DNA of 64,000 bases. Source: Clostridiales bacterium. GTDB taxonomy: Bacteria; Bacillota; Clostridia; Oscillospirales; Acutalibacteraceae. The DNA lies in the NCBI GenBank assembly GCA_021199275.1, contig JAJQIJ010000003.1, forward strand, positions 1 through 64,000. Reading direction: 5' to 3'. The notes under the pieces were generated by a model. The model ran no database searches, was not told the DNA's origin, and saw only the letters and a list, made by a program, of their open reading frames with translations. The translations under genes were made by a program, and so were the position numbers. Below are positions 43,149 through 51,221 of the stretch, one piece after another (position 1 is the stretch's first letter; every line of letters starts with the position of its first letter).

Positions 43149-44008
43149 TGCTGAGTGTCCTTTACTTCGTTATACATTTGCACATAGCTTTTATGCCTAA
43201 GTTCAGATATGTCGCCGTTTTTTACGGCTTCGCACACCGCACAGCCCTTTTCGCAAATGTGGGTGCAGCTTGCAAACCGGCAACCGCCCAAAAGCGGGCG
43301 AAATTCGCGAAAGCAGCCGGGCAAGTCCTCTTTAAAAATTATTTCGCCGTTTTCAAGCGATGAAAAGCCCGGTGTGTCTGCCACATAACCGCCGGCAACG
43401 GCAAAAAGACTGCTTTGCCTTGTTGTGTGCCTGCCCCTGCCCAGCTTTTTGCTGGTTTGCCCGGTTTGCGCGTTTACAGACGGGTCTATTGCGTTTAAAA
43501 GAGACGACTTGCCAACCCCTGTATTACCGGCAAGCACACAGGTTTTGCCTTTAATAAGCGCCGCGGCTTCATTGGCTCCTGTGCCCCTGGTGTTGTCGCA
43601 AATTATTGTTTTATAACCCGCTTTTTCATATATTTCGCAATATTCGGCATAGCTGCTGTCAAGGTCTGCTTTAGTAAAAACAACCACGCTTTCTATGCCC
43701 TTATGTTCCGCAATGGCAATCATGCGGTCAATAAGATAGGTGTTAACAGACGGGCACACGGTTGACGACACTATAAACATTAAATCAACGTTTGCAACGC
43801 TTGGGCGCAGCAGGTAATTTTTGCGCGTTTCTATTTTTTCTATTCTGTTATTGTTTTCGCCGAAAGTCGAAAACAGCACGTTGTCGCCTGCAAGCGGCGT
43901 TGTTTTTTGCTGCCTGAAATTTCCCCTTGCCTTGCATTCGTAAATATTTCCGGCGGCTTCCACATAGTAAAAACCGCCAATTCCTTTTATAATTTTGCCT
44001 TTAAGCAT
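43121..44008 (-). CDS. rsgA: Small-ribosomal-subunit biogenesis GTPase RsgA
   Basis: 295 residues from ATG 44008 (AAAGGTCATTT upstream). N-terminal OB-fold, then the circularly permuted GTPase domain with the G1 motif GNTGVGKSSLLNA after FTKADLD (G4), and a zinc knuckle CRFASCTHICEKGCAV near the end. It checks late 30S maturation and is a known PrkC substrate in B. subtilis; prkC is directly upstream (10 bp). Confidence 0.96.
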   Translation of the reverse strand: MLKGKIIKGIGGFYYVEAAGNIYECKARGNFRQQKTTPLAGDNVLFSTFGENNNRIEKIETRKNYLLRPSVANVDLMFIVSSTVCPSVNTYLIDRMIAIAEHKGIESVVVFTKADLDSSYAEYCEIYEKAGYKTIICDNTRGTGANEAAALIKGKTCVLAGNTGVGKSSLLNAIDPSVNAQTGQTSKKLGRGRHTTRQSSLFAVAGGYVADTPGFSSLENGEIIFKEDLPGCFREFRPLLGGCRFASCTHICEKGCAVCEAVKNGDISELRHKSYVQMYNEVKDTQQWKIKKQQP

Positions 44009-44018
44009 AAATGACCTT

Positions 44019-46016
44019 TCATTCCTCTTCGCTGTCAGAATACGGGGTAAAGTCAACAGTTTTGTCTTTGTCTGCACTTACGGTAAAGGTAAAGCTTTCC
44101 TCTGCGCCAAGCTCTTCAAGTTCAACCGTGGCGGAAAGCTTTGTGCCGCTGTCTGCCGGAATTGCAAATTCATAATAAGTGCCGTCAAGAGTTACTTCTT
44201 TTGTAAGATATTCTTCGCCGTCAACATAAATTACAATGCTGTCTGCGGCATAATTTCCGCTTTCATCAACACATTCGGGCAAATACACATAAAGGCGCAG
44301 CGTATACTGTGCCGGCTGCGTGGTGGTTGTGGTGGTAACGCCCGTTGACACAACAATAATTATTGACTCGCTTGCAATGGCGCTGACTCCAGCAGCAGGC
44401 GACTGCGAAATGACAACGCCCTTTGTCACAGTGCTGTCTTGTGTTTTTATGCTTACATTTGTAAAACCGGCAGAGCTTAACACGCTTTGCGCGTCGCTTT
44501 GAGACAGGCCCTCAACGCTTGGAATTGTAATTGTTTCCTGCGTGGTTGTAGACGGGCCTGACGAAACATAAATTACAATTTCTTCGTCTGCCGAAACCAC
44601 GGTTGACGCTTTCGGGTTAGTGTAAATAACATAGCCGTCGTTTACGGTTTCGCTGGAAACGTAAGACGTTGTGTAATTTGTAAGATTATAGCTTTCCAGC
44701 ACTTCCTGCGCTTTTTCAAGAGTAAGATTATAGCAGTTTGGCACTGAAATGTCGTCGTCTGACTGGGCAACTGTCAATGTAACCGTGGTGCCTTCCACAA
44801 CCTTATCGCCGGCTTCAGGGGTTTGTGCAATTACAACGCCCGCAGCATATTTGTCTGTTTCTTCATATTGAGCCACAAGTTCATAATTGTAGCCGCCATT
44901 TGAAACAATGTCGTCATAATACTGACCCACGAAATTTTCAACGGAATATGTCTGTGCGTTGATTTCCTGAGTCAGCCATGCAATAAGCCCCACAACCGCA
45001 GCTATAAGCACAATAACGCCCAAAACCGTGCCTATGATTATTTTTTTCTTTCTGCGCTTGTCGTCTGTGCCGGCGCCGGCGCTGTCGTCTGAATCTGCGC
45101 CGCTGTCGTCTTTAATTACGATTTTGTCGCGAGTAACATATTTCGTGGGCGATTTGTCAATAAAGTATGAATAGTCAAAGGTTGCAGCGGGGTTTGCAGA
45201 TATTTCTTCAATATCAAGCAGCATTTCAGTGGCAGTCTGGTATCTGTCGTCAGCATTTTTTTGCATTGCATGAAAGCATATCTGTTCAAGCCCGGCCGGA
45301 ATGTCAGGGTTGATTTCAGTCAGCCGGCGCGGCTCTTGATTAACCTGCATAAGAGCCACCGAAACTGCGCTTTGGGCTTCAAACGGCACCCTGCCGGACA
45401 GCATTTCATAAAGCACGGCGCCCAGTGAATAAATGTCTGCCCTTTCGTCTGTCAGTTCGCCTTTTGCCTGTTCCGGCGACATATAATGCACAGAGCCTAT
45501 AGCGTCTTCAGTCAGCGTCCTAGTTTCGGTGCGCGAAAATCTGGCTATGCCGAAATCAGTGACTTTAATGTCTCCCGTGGGCAGCAAAATTATATTTTGC
45601 GGCTTAATGTCTCTGTGAACTATGCCTTTGTCATGCGCGTGTTGCAGTGCCCTTAATATTTGGTTTGTAAAAAACACAGCGTCGTTCCATGTAATTATTT
45701 TTTGCTTTTGAATGTATTCCTTTAATGTTATGCCGTCAACATATTCCATAACGATATATTGCAGCTTTTCACCGAAGCTGACGTCATAAACGCGCACAAT
45801 GTTAGGGTGAGACAAAACCGCTATTGCCTTTGATTCATTTTTAAAGCGCCTTACGAAGTCGGCGTCGCCCGAAAATTCCTCTTTTAAAATTTTAACGGCA
45901 ACAACCCTGTCGTCAACGCTGTCATATGCTTTATATACCACAGACATTCCGCCGACGCCCACTATTTCCTGAATTTCATATCTTCCCTCAAGCCGTTTGC
46001 CAACATAATTGTCCAT
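44019..46016 (-). CDS. prkC: Membrane Ser/Thr kinase with PASTA repeats
   Basis: 665 residues. Kinase domain 12-275: glycine loop GVGGMSVVY (20-28), Lys42, HRD 134-136, DFG 154-156. One membrane helix (about 325-348), then three PASTA domains (about 354-417, 422-486, 495-558) that bind muropeptides or lipid II. A Thr-rich hinge (558-568) and a beta-type C-terminal domain of about 95 residues end the protein. It senses wall fragments and controls growth and, in Bacillus, spore germination. Partner phosphatase prpC lies just upstream. Confidence 0.96.
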   Translation of the reverse strand: MDNYVGKRLEGRYEIQEIVGVGGMSVVYKAYDSVDDRVVAVKILKEEFSGDADFVRRFKNESKAIAVLSHPNIVRVYDVSFGEKLQYIVMEYVDGITLKEYIQKQKIITWNDAVFFTNQILRALQHAHDKGIVHRDIKPQNIILLPTGDIKVTDFGIARFSRTETRTLTEDAIGSVHYMSPEQAKGELTDERADIYSLGAVLYEMLSGRVPFEAQSAVSVALMQVNQEPRRLTEINPDIPAGLEQICFHAMQKNADDRYQTATEMLLDIEEISANPAATFDYSYFIDKSPTKYVTRDKIVIKDDSGADSDDSAGAGTDDKRRKKKIIIGTVLGVIVLIAAVVGLIAWLTQEINAQTYSVENFVGQYYDDIVSNGGYNYELVAQYEETDKYAAGVVIAQTPEAGDKVVEGTTVTLTVAQSDDDISVPNCYNLTLEKAQEVLESYNLTNYTTSYVSSETVNDGYVIYTNPKASTVVSADEEIVIYVSSGPSTTTQETITIPSVEGLSQSDAQSVLSSAGFTNVSIKTQDSTVTKGVVISQSPAAGVSAIASESIIIVVSTGVTTTTTTQPAQYTLRLYVYLPECVDESGNYAADSIVIYVDGEEYLTKEVTLDGTYYEFAIPADSGTKLSATVELEELGAEESFTFTVSADKDKTVDFTPYSDSEEE

Positions 46017-46073
46017 TTATTTCACCCCGATTAAAATTGATTGTTTATGCTGCCTTGCAGCGCTTTGGTAAAA

Positions 46074-46802
46074 CTAATTTGCAACTGCAACAACGGTAAT
46101 ATTGTCTCCGCCTCCGTTTGAGTTTGCTTTTTTTACTAACCTGTCTGCGAAAGCATAATATTTACCGTCGCTGACTTCGTTTATCATTTCATCAACCGAA
46201 ACATAATTGGACAGCCCGTCTGTGCATAAAATAAGCACGTCGTCGCCGCTTATTTCAACTTCGTCATATTCTATTTCAATATATTTTTCAACGCCGAGAG
46301 CGCGGGTTATTATATTTTTGTTAGGGTGGTTTTCAGCCTCTTCCTTGGTTATTTCGCCGCTGTCAACAAGGCTTTGCACCACGCTGTGGTCATGCGTAAC
46401 AAGCTGTAATGTGTTGTCACGGTAAATGTATGCCCGGCTGTCGCCCGCATGGGCAATAAAGGCAAAGCCGCCCCTTACAACCGCGCACACCACGGTTGTG
46501 CCCATGCCCCTTAGCCGGCTTTGCGCGTCTGCCAAATCATAAACTTCTATATTAGCTGCAACAAGCGCCGAATCAAGCATGTTTTTGATTGACGAATCTT
46601 TCATGTTTTCCCTGTAAGAGGCATTTATTTTATCGCTTATAACCTTGACGGCAAGCGCAGACGCAATGTTGCCGCCGGCGGCTCCGCCCATTCCGTCGCA
46701 CACAACGGCCCATGCAACTTCGCCCGGAAATTCGCCGACTGCATATGCGTCCTGATTGGATTTTCTTACCCTGCCCTTGTCTGTTTTAGCAACTATTTTC
46801 AT
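46074..46802 (-). CDS. prpC: PP2C-type Ser/Thr phosphatase
   Basis: 242 residues; the metal-binding motifs are present: RKSNQDAYAVGE, VVCDGMGGAAGG, AHAGDSRAYIYRD and CTDGLSNYV with DNITVVAV. It removes phosphates placed by PrkC. It lies 57 bp before prkC and 3 bp after rlmN. Confidence 0.96.
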   Translation of the reverse strand: MKIVAKTDKGRVRKSNQDAYAVGEFPGEVAWAVVCDGMGGAAGGNIASALAVKVISDKINASYRENMKDSSIKNMLDSALVAANIEVYDLADAQSRLRGMGTTVVCAVVRGGFAFIAHAGDSRAYIYRDNTLQLVTHDHSVVQSLVDSGEITKEEAENHPNKNIITRALGVEKYIEIEYDEVEISGDDVLILCTDGLSNYVSVDEMINEVSDGKYYAFADRLVKKANSNGGGDNITVVAVAN

Positions 46803-46805
46803 AAT

Positions 46806-47834
46806 TTACCCCATTTCATTTCTGCGCAGCTGCCCGCAGGAAGCATTAATATCGCCGCCAAGCGTTCGTCTTATTGTAGCACTTATTGAATTTTGCTTCA
46901 ATATTTCAAGAAATTTATTTACATTTTTGTTATTACTTCTTTTATAATCTCTTTCGCTGACGCCGTTTAGCGGAATTAAATTAACATGGCACAGCATATT
47001 TTTCAGCCTGTTTGCAAGCTGCAAGGCGCATTCTTCACTGTCGTTCACACCGTCTATCAGCGTGTATTCAAACGTTATACGCCTTTTTGTGCTGTTGCAA
47101 TAGCTGCGGCAGGCTGCCAAAAGAGAGTCAATATTCCATTTTTTGTTTACCGGCATAAGGGTGTTTCTGATTTCGTCATTCGGCGCATGCAGCGAAATTG
47201 CAAGAGTCAGCTGAAGATTTTCAGCGGCAAGCTTATATATTTGCGGCACCAAGCCGCAGCTTGAAAGCGTTATGCCGCGCATGGAAACGCCCAGCCCCAA
47301 CTCATTATTGGCATTTTTTAGAAAGTCTAAAACGTTTTGGTAATTGTCAAGCCCTTCACCTATGCCCATTAGCACAATGTTTGAAATGCGAATGCCAAGG
47401 TCGGCTTCGGCGCAATGTATTTCGCTTTCAATTTCACCGGCTGTAAGATTCCTTTTAAAACCCGCTATTGTTGAAGCGCAAAATGCGCAGCCCATTTTGC
47501 AGCCAACCTGGGTTGAAACACATATTGTGTGCCCGTATTTATATGTCATTACAGCGGCTTCAATACATTCGCCGTCGCAAAGGCGCATAAGGTATTTAAC
47601 AGTGCCGTCTTTTTTGGAACAAAGCTTTTTTTGCACCGCGCAAGATGATATATAAAACTTTTCGCCCAACAAGACCGCCGTCTTTTTCGGCACGTTGGTC
47701 ATTTGCATAAAAGAGTCTGCGCCGAATTTGTGCAGCCATTCATAAATTTGCTTTGCTCTGTAAGCGGGCTCGCCCGCAGCGCAGATTTCGTCTGCCAGTG
47801 CGCTGTATGTAAGGCTTTTAATATCTGTTTTCAT
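46806..47834 (-). CDS. rlmN: Dual-specificity RNA methyltransferase RlmN
   Basis: 342 residues. Radical-SAM cysteines C112-x3-C116-x2-C119 (GCKMGCAFCAST); a conserved Cys near the C-terminus (ASCGQL) matches the methyl-carrying residue. It methylates C2 of A2503 in 23S rRNA and A37 of some tRNAs. In its usual position between rsmB and prpC. Confidence 0.96.
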   Translation of the reverse strand: MKTDIKSLTYSALADEICAAGEPAYRAKQIYEWLHKFGADSFMQMTNVPKKTAVLLGEKFYISSCAVQKKLCSKKDGTVKYLMRLCDGECIEAAVMTYKYGHTICVSTQVGCKMGCAFCASTIAGFKRNLTAGEIESEIHCAEADLGIRISNIVLMGIGEGLDNYQNVLDFLKNANNELGLGVSMRGITLSSCGLVPQIYKLAAENLQLTLAISLHAPNDEIRNTLMPVNKKWNIDSLLAACRSYCNSTKRRITFEYTLIDGVNDSEECALQLANRLKNMLCHVNLIPLNGVSERDYKRSNNKNVNKFLEILKQNSISATIRRTLGGDINASCGQLRRNEMG

Positions 47835-47888
47835 TTCTATCTTCCGTTCGTTTGAAATGCAAATCTCGGCCCAAAGTGTTTGCTAAAA

Positions 47889-49124
47889 TCAGCCGTTTGA
47901 TTTGAGCACTGCGTAAAAGAAACCGTCTGCCCCGCCCTCTGCCGGGAAAAGTGTTTTGCATTCAAGCACCTTGAAATTTTTGTTAAGCTTTAAAAAGCTT
48001 TCAAGCACCTGTTCGTTTTCTTTTTTGTTCAGCGTGCAGGTTGAATAAAGCATTGACCCGCCGGCTTTCAGATATTTGGCTGAATTTGAAAGTATTTCAA
48101 GCTGAAGCGGCGGAAAAGCCTTTACTTCGTCAAGGTTTTTATATTTTATTTCAGGCTTGCGCCTTATAACGCCGAAGCCGCTGCACGGCACGTCGCATAT
48201 TATTTTGTCTGCCGCCGGAATGCCGCTTGAAAATGAACGCGCGTCGTTTACCGCGGCGGTTATATTGAGCCCCAGCCGCTCGGCGCCCTGGCGAACAAGT
48301 GAAATTCTGTGTTCATGAATATCAAAAGAATATACACGCCCGCTGTTGTTCATCAAAATGCACGCGGCAAACGACTTGCCGCCGGGGGCCGAACACATGT
48401 CAAGCACAACGTCGCCCGCCTGCGGGGCAAGCGCCGCAACAGCGCTGTAAGAAGACAGGTCTTCAATATAAAACAGCCCGTCTTTAAACGCCGCAGACTT
48501 TGTAATGTCGCCCTTGGCGTCAATTTGCAAAATATTGCCCGCCGGCTTTGCATTAATTTTCTCTTTTTCAAGGGCAGAAAGCAACTGGTTTACGGGTGCT
48601 TTAACAACATTAGGCACTGCAAAAACCGGCGCTTGCCCCAAAAGCTCGGGCAGAAATGCGTCAACCTTTTCCTGCGAATATGCCTTTTCCCACATTGAAA
48701 TCAGGCTTTGCGGCACGGAATATTTTATTGACTTGTCTTGAATTGCGCTGATTGAAAGCCTGTTGTCATTTACCCGGCGCAAAACAGCATTTACAAAAGA
48801 TGTGTATGCCCCAAGCGAATTTTGCCGAGCCAGCTTAACGCTTTCGTTTATTGCGGCGCTTGCCGGCACCTTTTCCATGAAATAAAGCTGGTAAACACCC
48901 ATTTCCAATATCACCAAAAGGCGCGGTTTGGGCAGGCGGCAAAATTTTTCTATTATGTAATCAAGAGTCAGCTTTCTTTCAATTACACCAAGGGCAAGCC
49001 TTGCTGCAAAAGCATGCTCTGCCGGGCTGATATTTTTTATTGAGCCGAGAGTCAGGTTGGAATATGCCCCGGAATATATTACTTTGTAAATTGTTTCCCA
49101 AGCCGCTTGTCTTGATGTAATCAT
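47889..49124 (-). CDS. rsmB: 16S rRNA (cytosine-967-C5) methyltransferase
   Basis: 411 residues. An N-terminal NusB-like RNA-binding domain (about 1-135) and a SAM methyltransferase domain with DMCSAPGGKSFAACIL, the catalytic PCS motif in ICDVPCSGFGVIRR and YSTCTLNKKENE (TC motif). The start overlaps the preceding zinc-peptidase stop region by 4 bp. Confidence 0.95.
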   Translation of the reverse strand: MITSRQAAWETIYKVIYSGAYSNLTLGSIKNISPAEHAFAARLALGVIERKLTLDYIIEKFCRLPKPRLLVILEMGVYQLYFMEKVPASAAINESVKLARQNSLGAYTSFVNAVLRRVNDNRLSISAIQDKSIKYSVPQSLISMWEKAYSQEKVDAFLPELLGQAPVFAVPNVVKAPVNQLLSALEKEKINAKPAGNILQIDAKGDITKSAAFKDGLFYIEDLSSYSAVAALAPQAGDVVLDMCSAPGGKSFAACILMNNSGRVYSFDIHEHRISLVRQGAERLGLNITAAVNDARSFSSGIPAADKIICDVPCSGFGVIRRKPEIKYKNLDEVKAFPPLQLEILSNSAKYLKAGGSMLYSTCTLNKKENEQVLESFLKLNKNFKVLECKTLFPAEGGADGFFYAVLKSNG

Positions 49125-49786
49125 CTGCGCCTGTTTACCAAAAGCAGCAGTCTTAACAGCGTGGCAAGCGCTGAAACAAGAGCCGCAACATATGTCATTG
49201 CGGCGGCTGCCAACACTTTTTTTGCGCCGCGGTATTCTTCGCCGTGCAAAAAGCCCTGTTCGTCTATTGCCCTGAGAGCCCTGGAAGACGCGTTGAATTC
49301 AACCGGCAGCGTTGCCAGCTGAAAAAACGCCACTGCAGAATATAAAATAATTCCGACATAAATAAGCGGCTCAAAAGTAAACAATATGCCCAACAGCACA
49401 AGCGGAATGCCAAGGCTTGAACCGAATTTTGTAATCGGAATAACTGAATTTCTTATTTTTATAGGAAAATAATTATTCGCATATTGGCAGGCATGCCCTG
49501 CTTCATGGCAGGCAACGCCCACCGCAGCAATGCTGGGCGAATCATAAACACCCTCAGACAGGCAGATTTCATTTGTTTTCGGGTTGTAATGGTCTGTCAG
49601 CGTGCCTGAAATGCGTCTTATTTTTACATTTGTAATTCCCTGGCTGCGCAATAGCCTGTCAGCCGCCTGTGCCCCGGTCATGCCGGCGCTGTTTCTTATG
49701 GCGGAATATTTTTTATATCTTGATTTTACCATGAGCTGGCACACAAGTGCAAATATAAACACCGGAATCATTATATAGCCGGTCAA
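49121..49786 (-). CDS. YugP-type membrane zinc metallopeptidase
   Basis: 221 residues if TTG 49786 is used. HEAGH at 94-98 gives the two zinc His and the catalytic Glu. An N-terminal helix and two or three C-terminal helices anchor it in the membrane. The true start may be an ATT codon at 49810, which has GGAGGGG 5 nt upstream and adds STYLAYYL; the TTG has no ribosome site. The family's substrate is unknown. Its presence between fmt and rsmB differs from B. subtilis, where yugP is elsewhere. Confidence 0.88.
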   Translation of the reverse strand: MTGYIMIPVFIFALVCQLMVKSRYKKYSAIRNSAGMTGAQAADRLLRSQGITNVKIRRISGTLTDHYNPKTNEICLSEGVYDSPSIAAVGVACHEAGHACQYANNYFPIKIRNSVIPITKFGSSLGIPLVLLGILFTFEPLIYVGIILYSAVAFFQLATLPVEFNASSRALRAIDEQGFLHGEEYRGAKKVLAAAAMTYVAALVSALATLLRLLLLVNRRR

Positions 49787-49825
49787 ATAATAAGCTAAAT
49801 AGGTTGAAATAAAAACCCCTCCGTT

Positions 49826-50746
49826 TTAAAGGCAAACGCCTTGTTCAATTTTATTGCCCGCAAGATATGCCGCAATAGGCATTTTGTTTTTTCCTTCGGG
49901 CTGAACTTCAAGTATATCAATGCATTTAAGGTCGCCGCAGCAAACAGTAAGCGTTTTTTTGCTGCTTACAACCTCTCCTTTTAATTTACCCGTTTTATCG
50001 CTTATAACAGCTTTTATAATTTTAACATTTTTACCGTTAATAACCATGGTGCAGCCCGGCCATGGCTGAAGCGCCCTTATTTGGTTGTGAAGCTCTATGG
50101 CGCTTTTTGAAAAGTCAATCACACCGTCATCTTTTGTAAGCACAGGGGCGTAAGACTCTTCGCCGCAAGGCTGCGCTTTTGGCCGCAGAGCCCCAGACTC
50201 TATCATTTCAATGGTTTTAATAAGCGCCTTGGCGCCAAGGTGAGCAAGGCGCTCAAACAGCTGCGGCGTTGTTTCATTTTCACCTATTTCAAGCTTTTCA
50301 ACATGCAAAATATCGCCCGTGTCAATGCCGGAATCCATTTGCATTACGGTAACCCCCGTTTCGGTTTCACCGTTTAAAATAGCATGCTGAATAGGCGACG
50401 CACCCCTGTATTTCGGCAAAAGAGACGCATGAACATTTACACAGCCGTATTTCGGCGCGTTTAATATGCTGCCGGGCAAAATTTTGCCATATGCCACAAC
50501 AACTATTAAATCAGGGTTTATTTTATTTATTATGTCAGCAACGGCGCTGTCTTTTAAGCTTTGCGGCTGGTAAACGCTTATGCCGTGCTCTATGGCAAAT
50601 TCCTTTACGGGGGGCTGCTTTAACAGCCGGCGTCTGCCCGCTTTTTTGTCGCTTTGCGTAAATACAGCTGCCACGTCTGCCACGCCTGCCAGCGCTTCAA
50701 GGCAGGTAACGGCAAAGTCGGGCGTGCCCATAAAAATTGTTTTCAT
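49826..50746 (-). CDS. fmt: Methionyl-tRNA formyltransferase
   Basis: 306 residues from ATG 50746, which overlaps the def stop (TGATG). Formyl-folate site with HASLLPKYRGASPIQHAILN and MQMDSGIDTGDIL; C-terminal tRNA-binding domain from about 205. It formylates the initiator tRNA; Def removes the formyl group later. Confidence 0.96.
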   Translation of the reverse strand: MKTIFMGTPDFAVTCLEALAGVADVAAVFTQSDKKAGRRRLLKQPPVKEFAIEHGISVYQPQSLKDSAVADIINKINPDLIVVVAYGKILPGSILNAPKYGCVNVHASLLPKYRGASPIQHAILNGETETGVTVMQMDSGIDTGDILHVEKLEIGENETTPQLFERLAHLGAKALIKTIEMIESGALRPKAQPCGEESYAPVLTKDDGVIDFSKSAIELHNQIRALQPWPGCTMVINGKNVKIIKAVISDKTGKLKGEVVSSKKTLTVCCGDLKCIDILEVQPEGKNKMPIAAYLAGNKIEQGVCL

Positions 50747-51198
50747 CACTCATCAGCCTCTTCAACAGCGTGGGAAGTAAATAAAATTCCGTCAAGATGG
50801 TCTATTTCATGGCAAAACGCACGCGCCTTTAAACCGTCCGCTTCATATGTGCGCCAAACGCCCTGCCTGTCCTGCGCTTTAACCTGAACTTTAGCGGGGC
50901 GCAGGGTTGTTTTCCAAACGTCCGGCAAAGACAAGCAGCCCTCTTGTTCGCGCTGCTCGCCTTCGCTGGCTGTAATTTCCGGGTTTATAAGTTCAATCAG
51001 CCCGTCTCCAACATCTATAACCGCAGCACGCCTGAGCACGCCCACCTGCACGGCGGCAAGCCCCGCGCCCTCTGCTGCATAAAGGGTTTCAGCCATGTCG
51101 TCAAGCAATTCAAAAAGCCGTTTGTCAAATTTTTCAACCATGCGGCTTTTCTTGTTAAGTATAGGGTCACCCTGCTTTACTATTTTTCTGAGCGCCAT
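50746..51198 (-). CDS. def: Peptide deformylase
   Basis: 150 residues, type I. All three motifs: GAGLAAVQVG, EGCLSLP (Cys ligand) and HEIDHLDG (His ligands and catalytic Glu). The start codon follows AAGGAAGTGCAGTAAA. Coupled to fmt. Confidence 0.96.
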   Translation of the reverse strand: MALRKIVKQGDPILNKKSRMVEKFDKRLFELLDDMAETLYAAEGAGLAAVQVGVLRRAAVIDVGDGLIELINPEITASEGEQREQEGCLSLPDVWKTTLRPAKVQVKAQDRQGVWRTYEADGLKARAFCHEIDHLDGILFTSHAVEEADE

Positions 51199-51221
51199 TT
51201 TACTGCACTTCCTTTTCCCAA

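Noticed and set aside
44500..44980. Repeat-like pattern in prkC taken at first for a tandem DNA repeat
   Set aside because: It reflects the three PASTA domains at protein level; the DNA copies are too diverged to be a DNA repeat.
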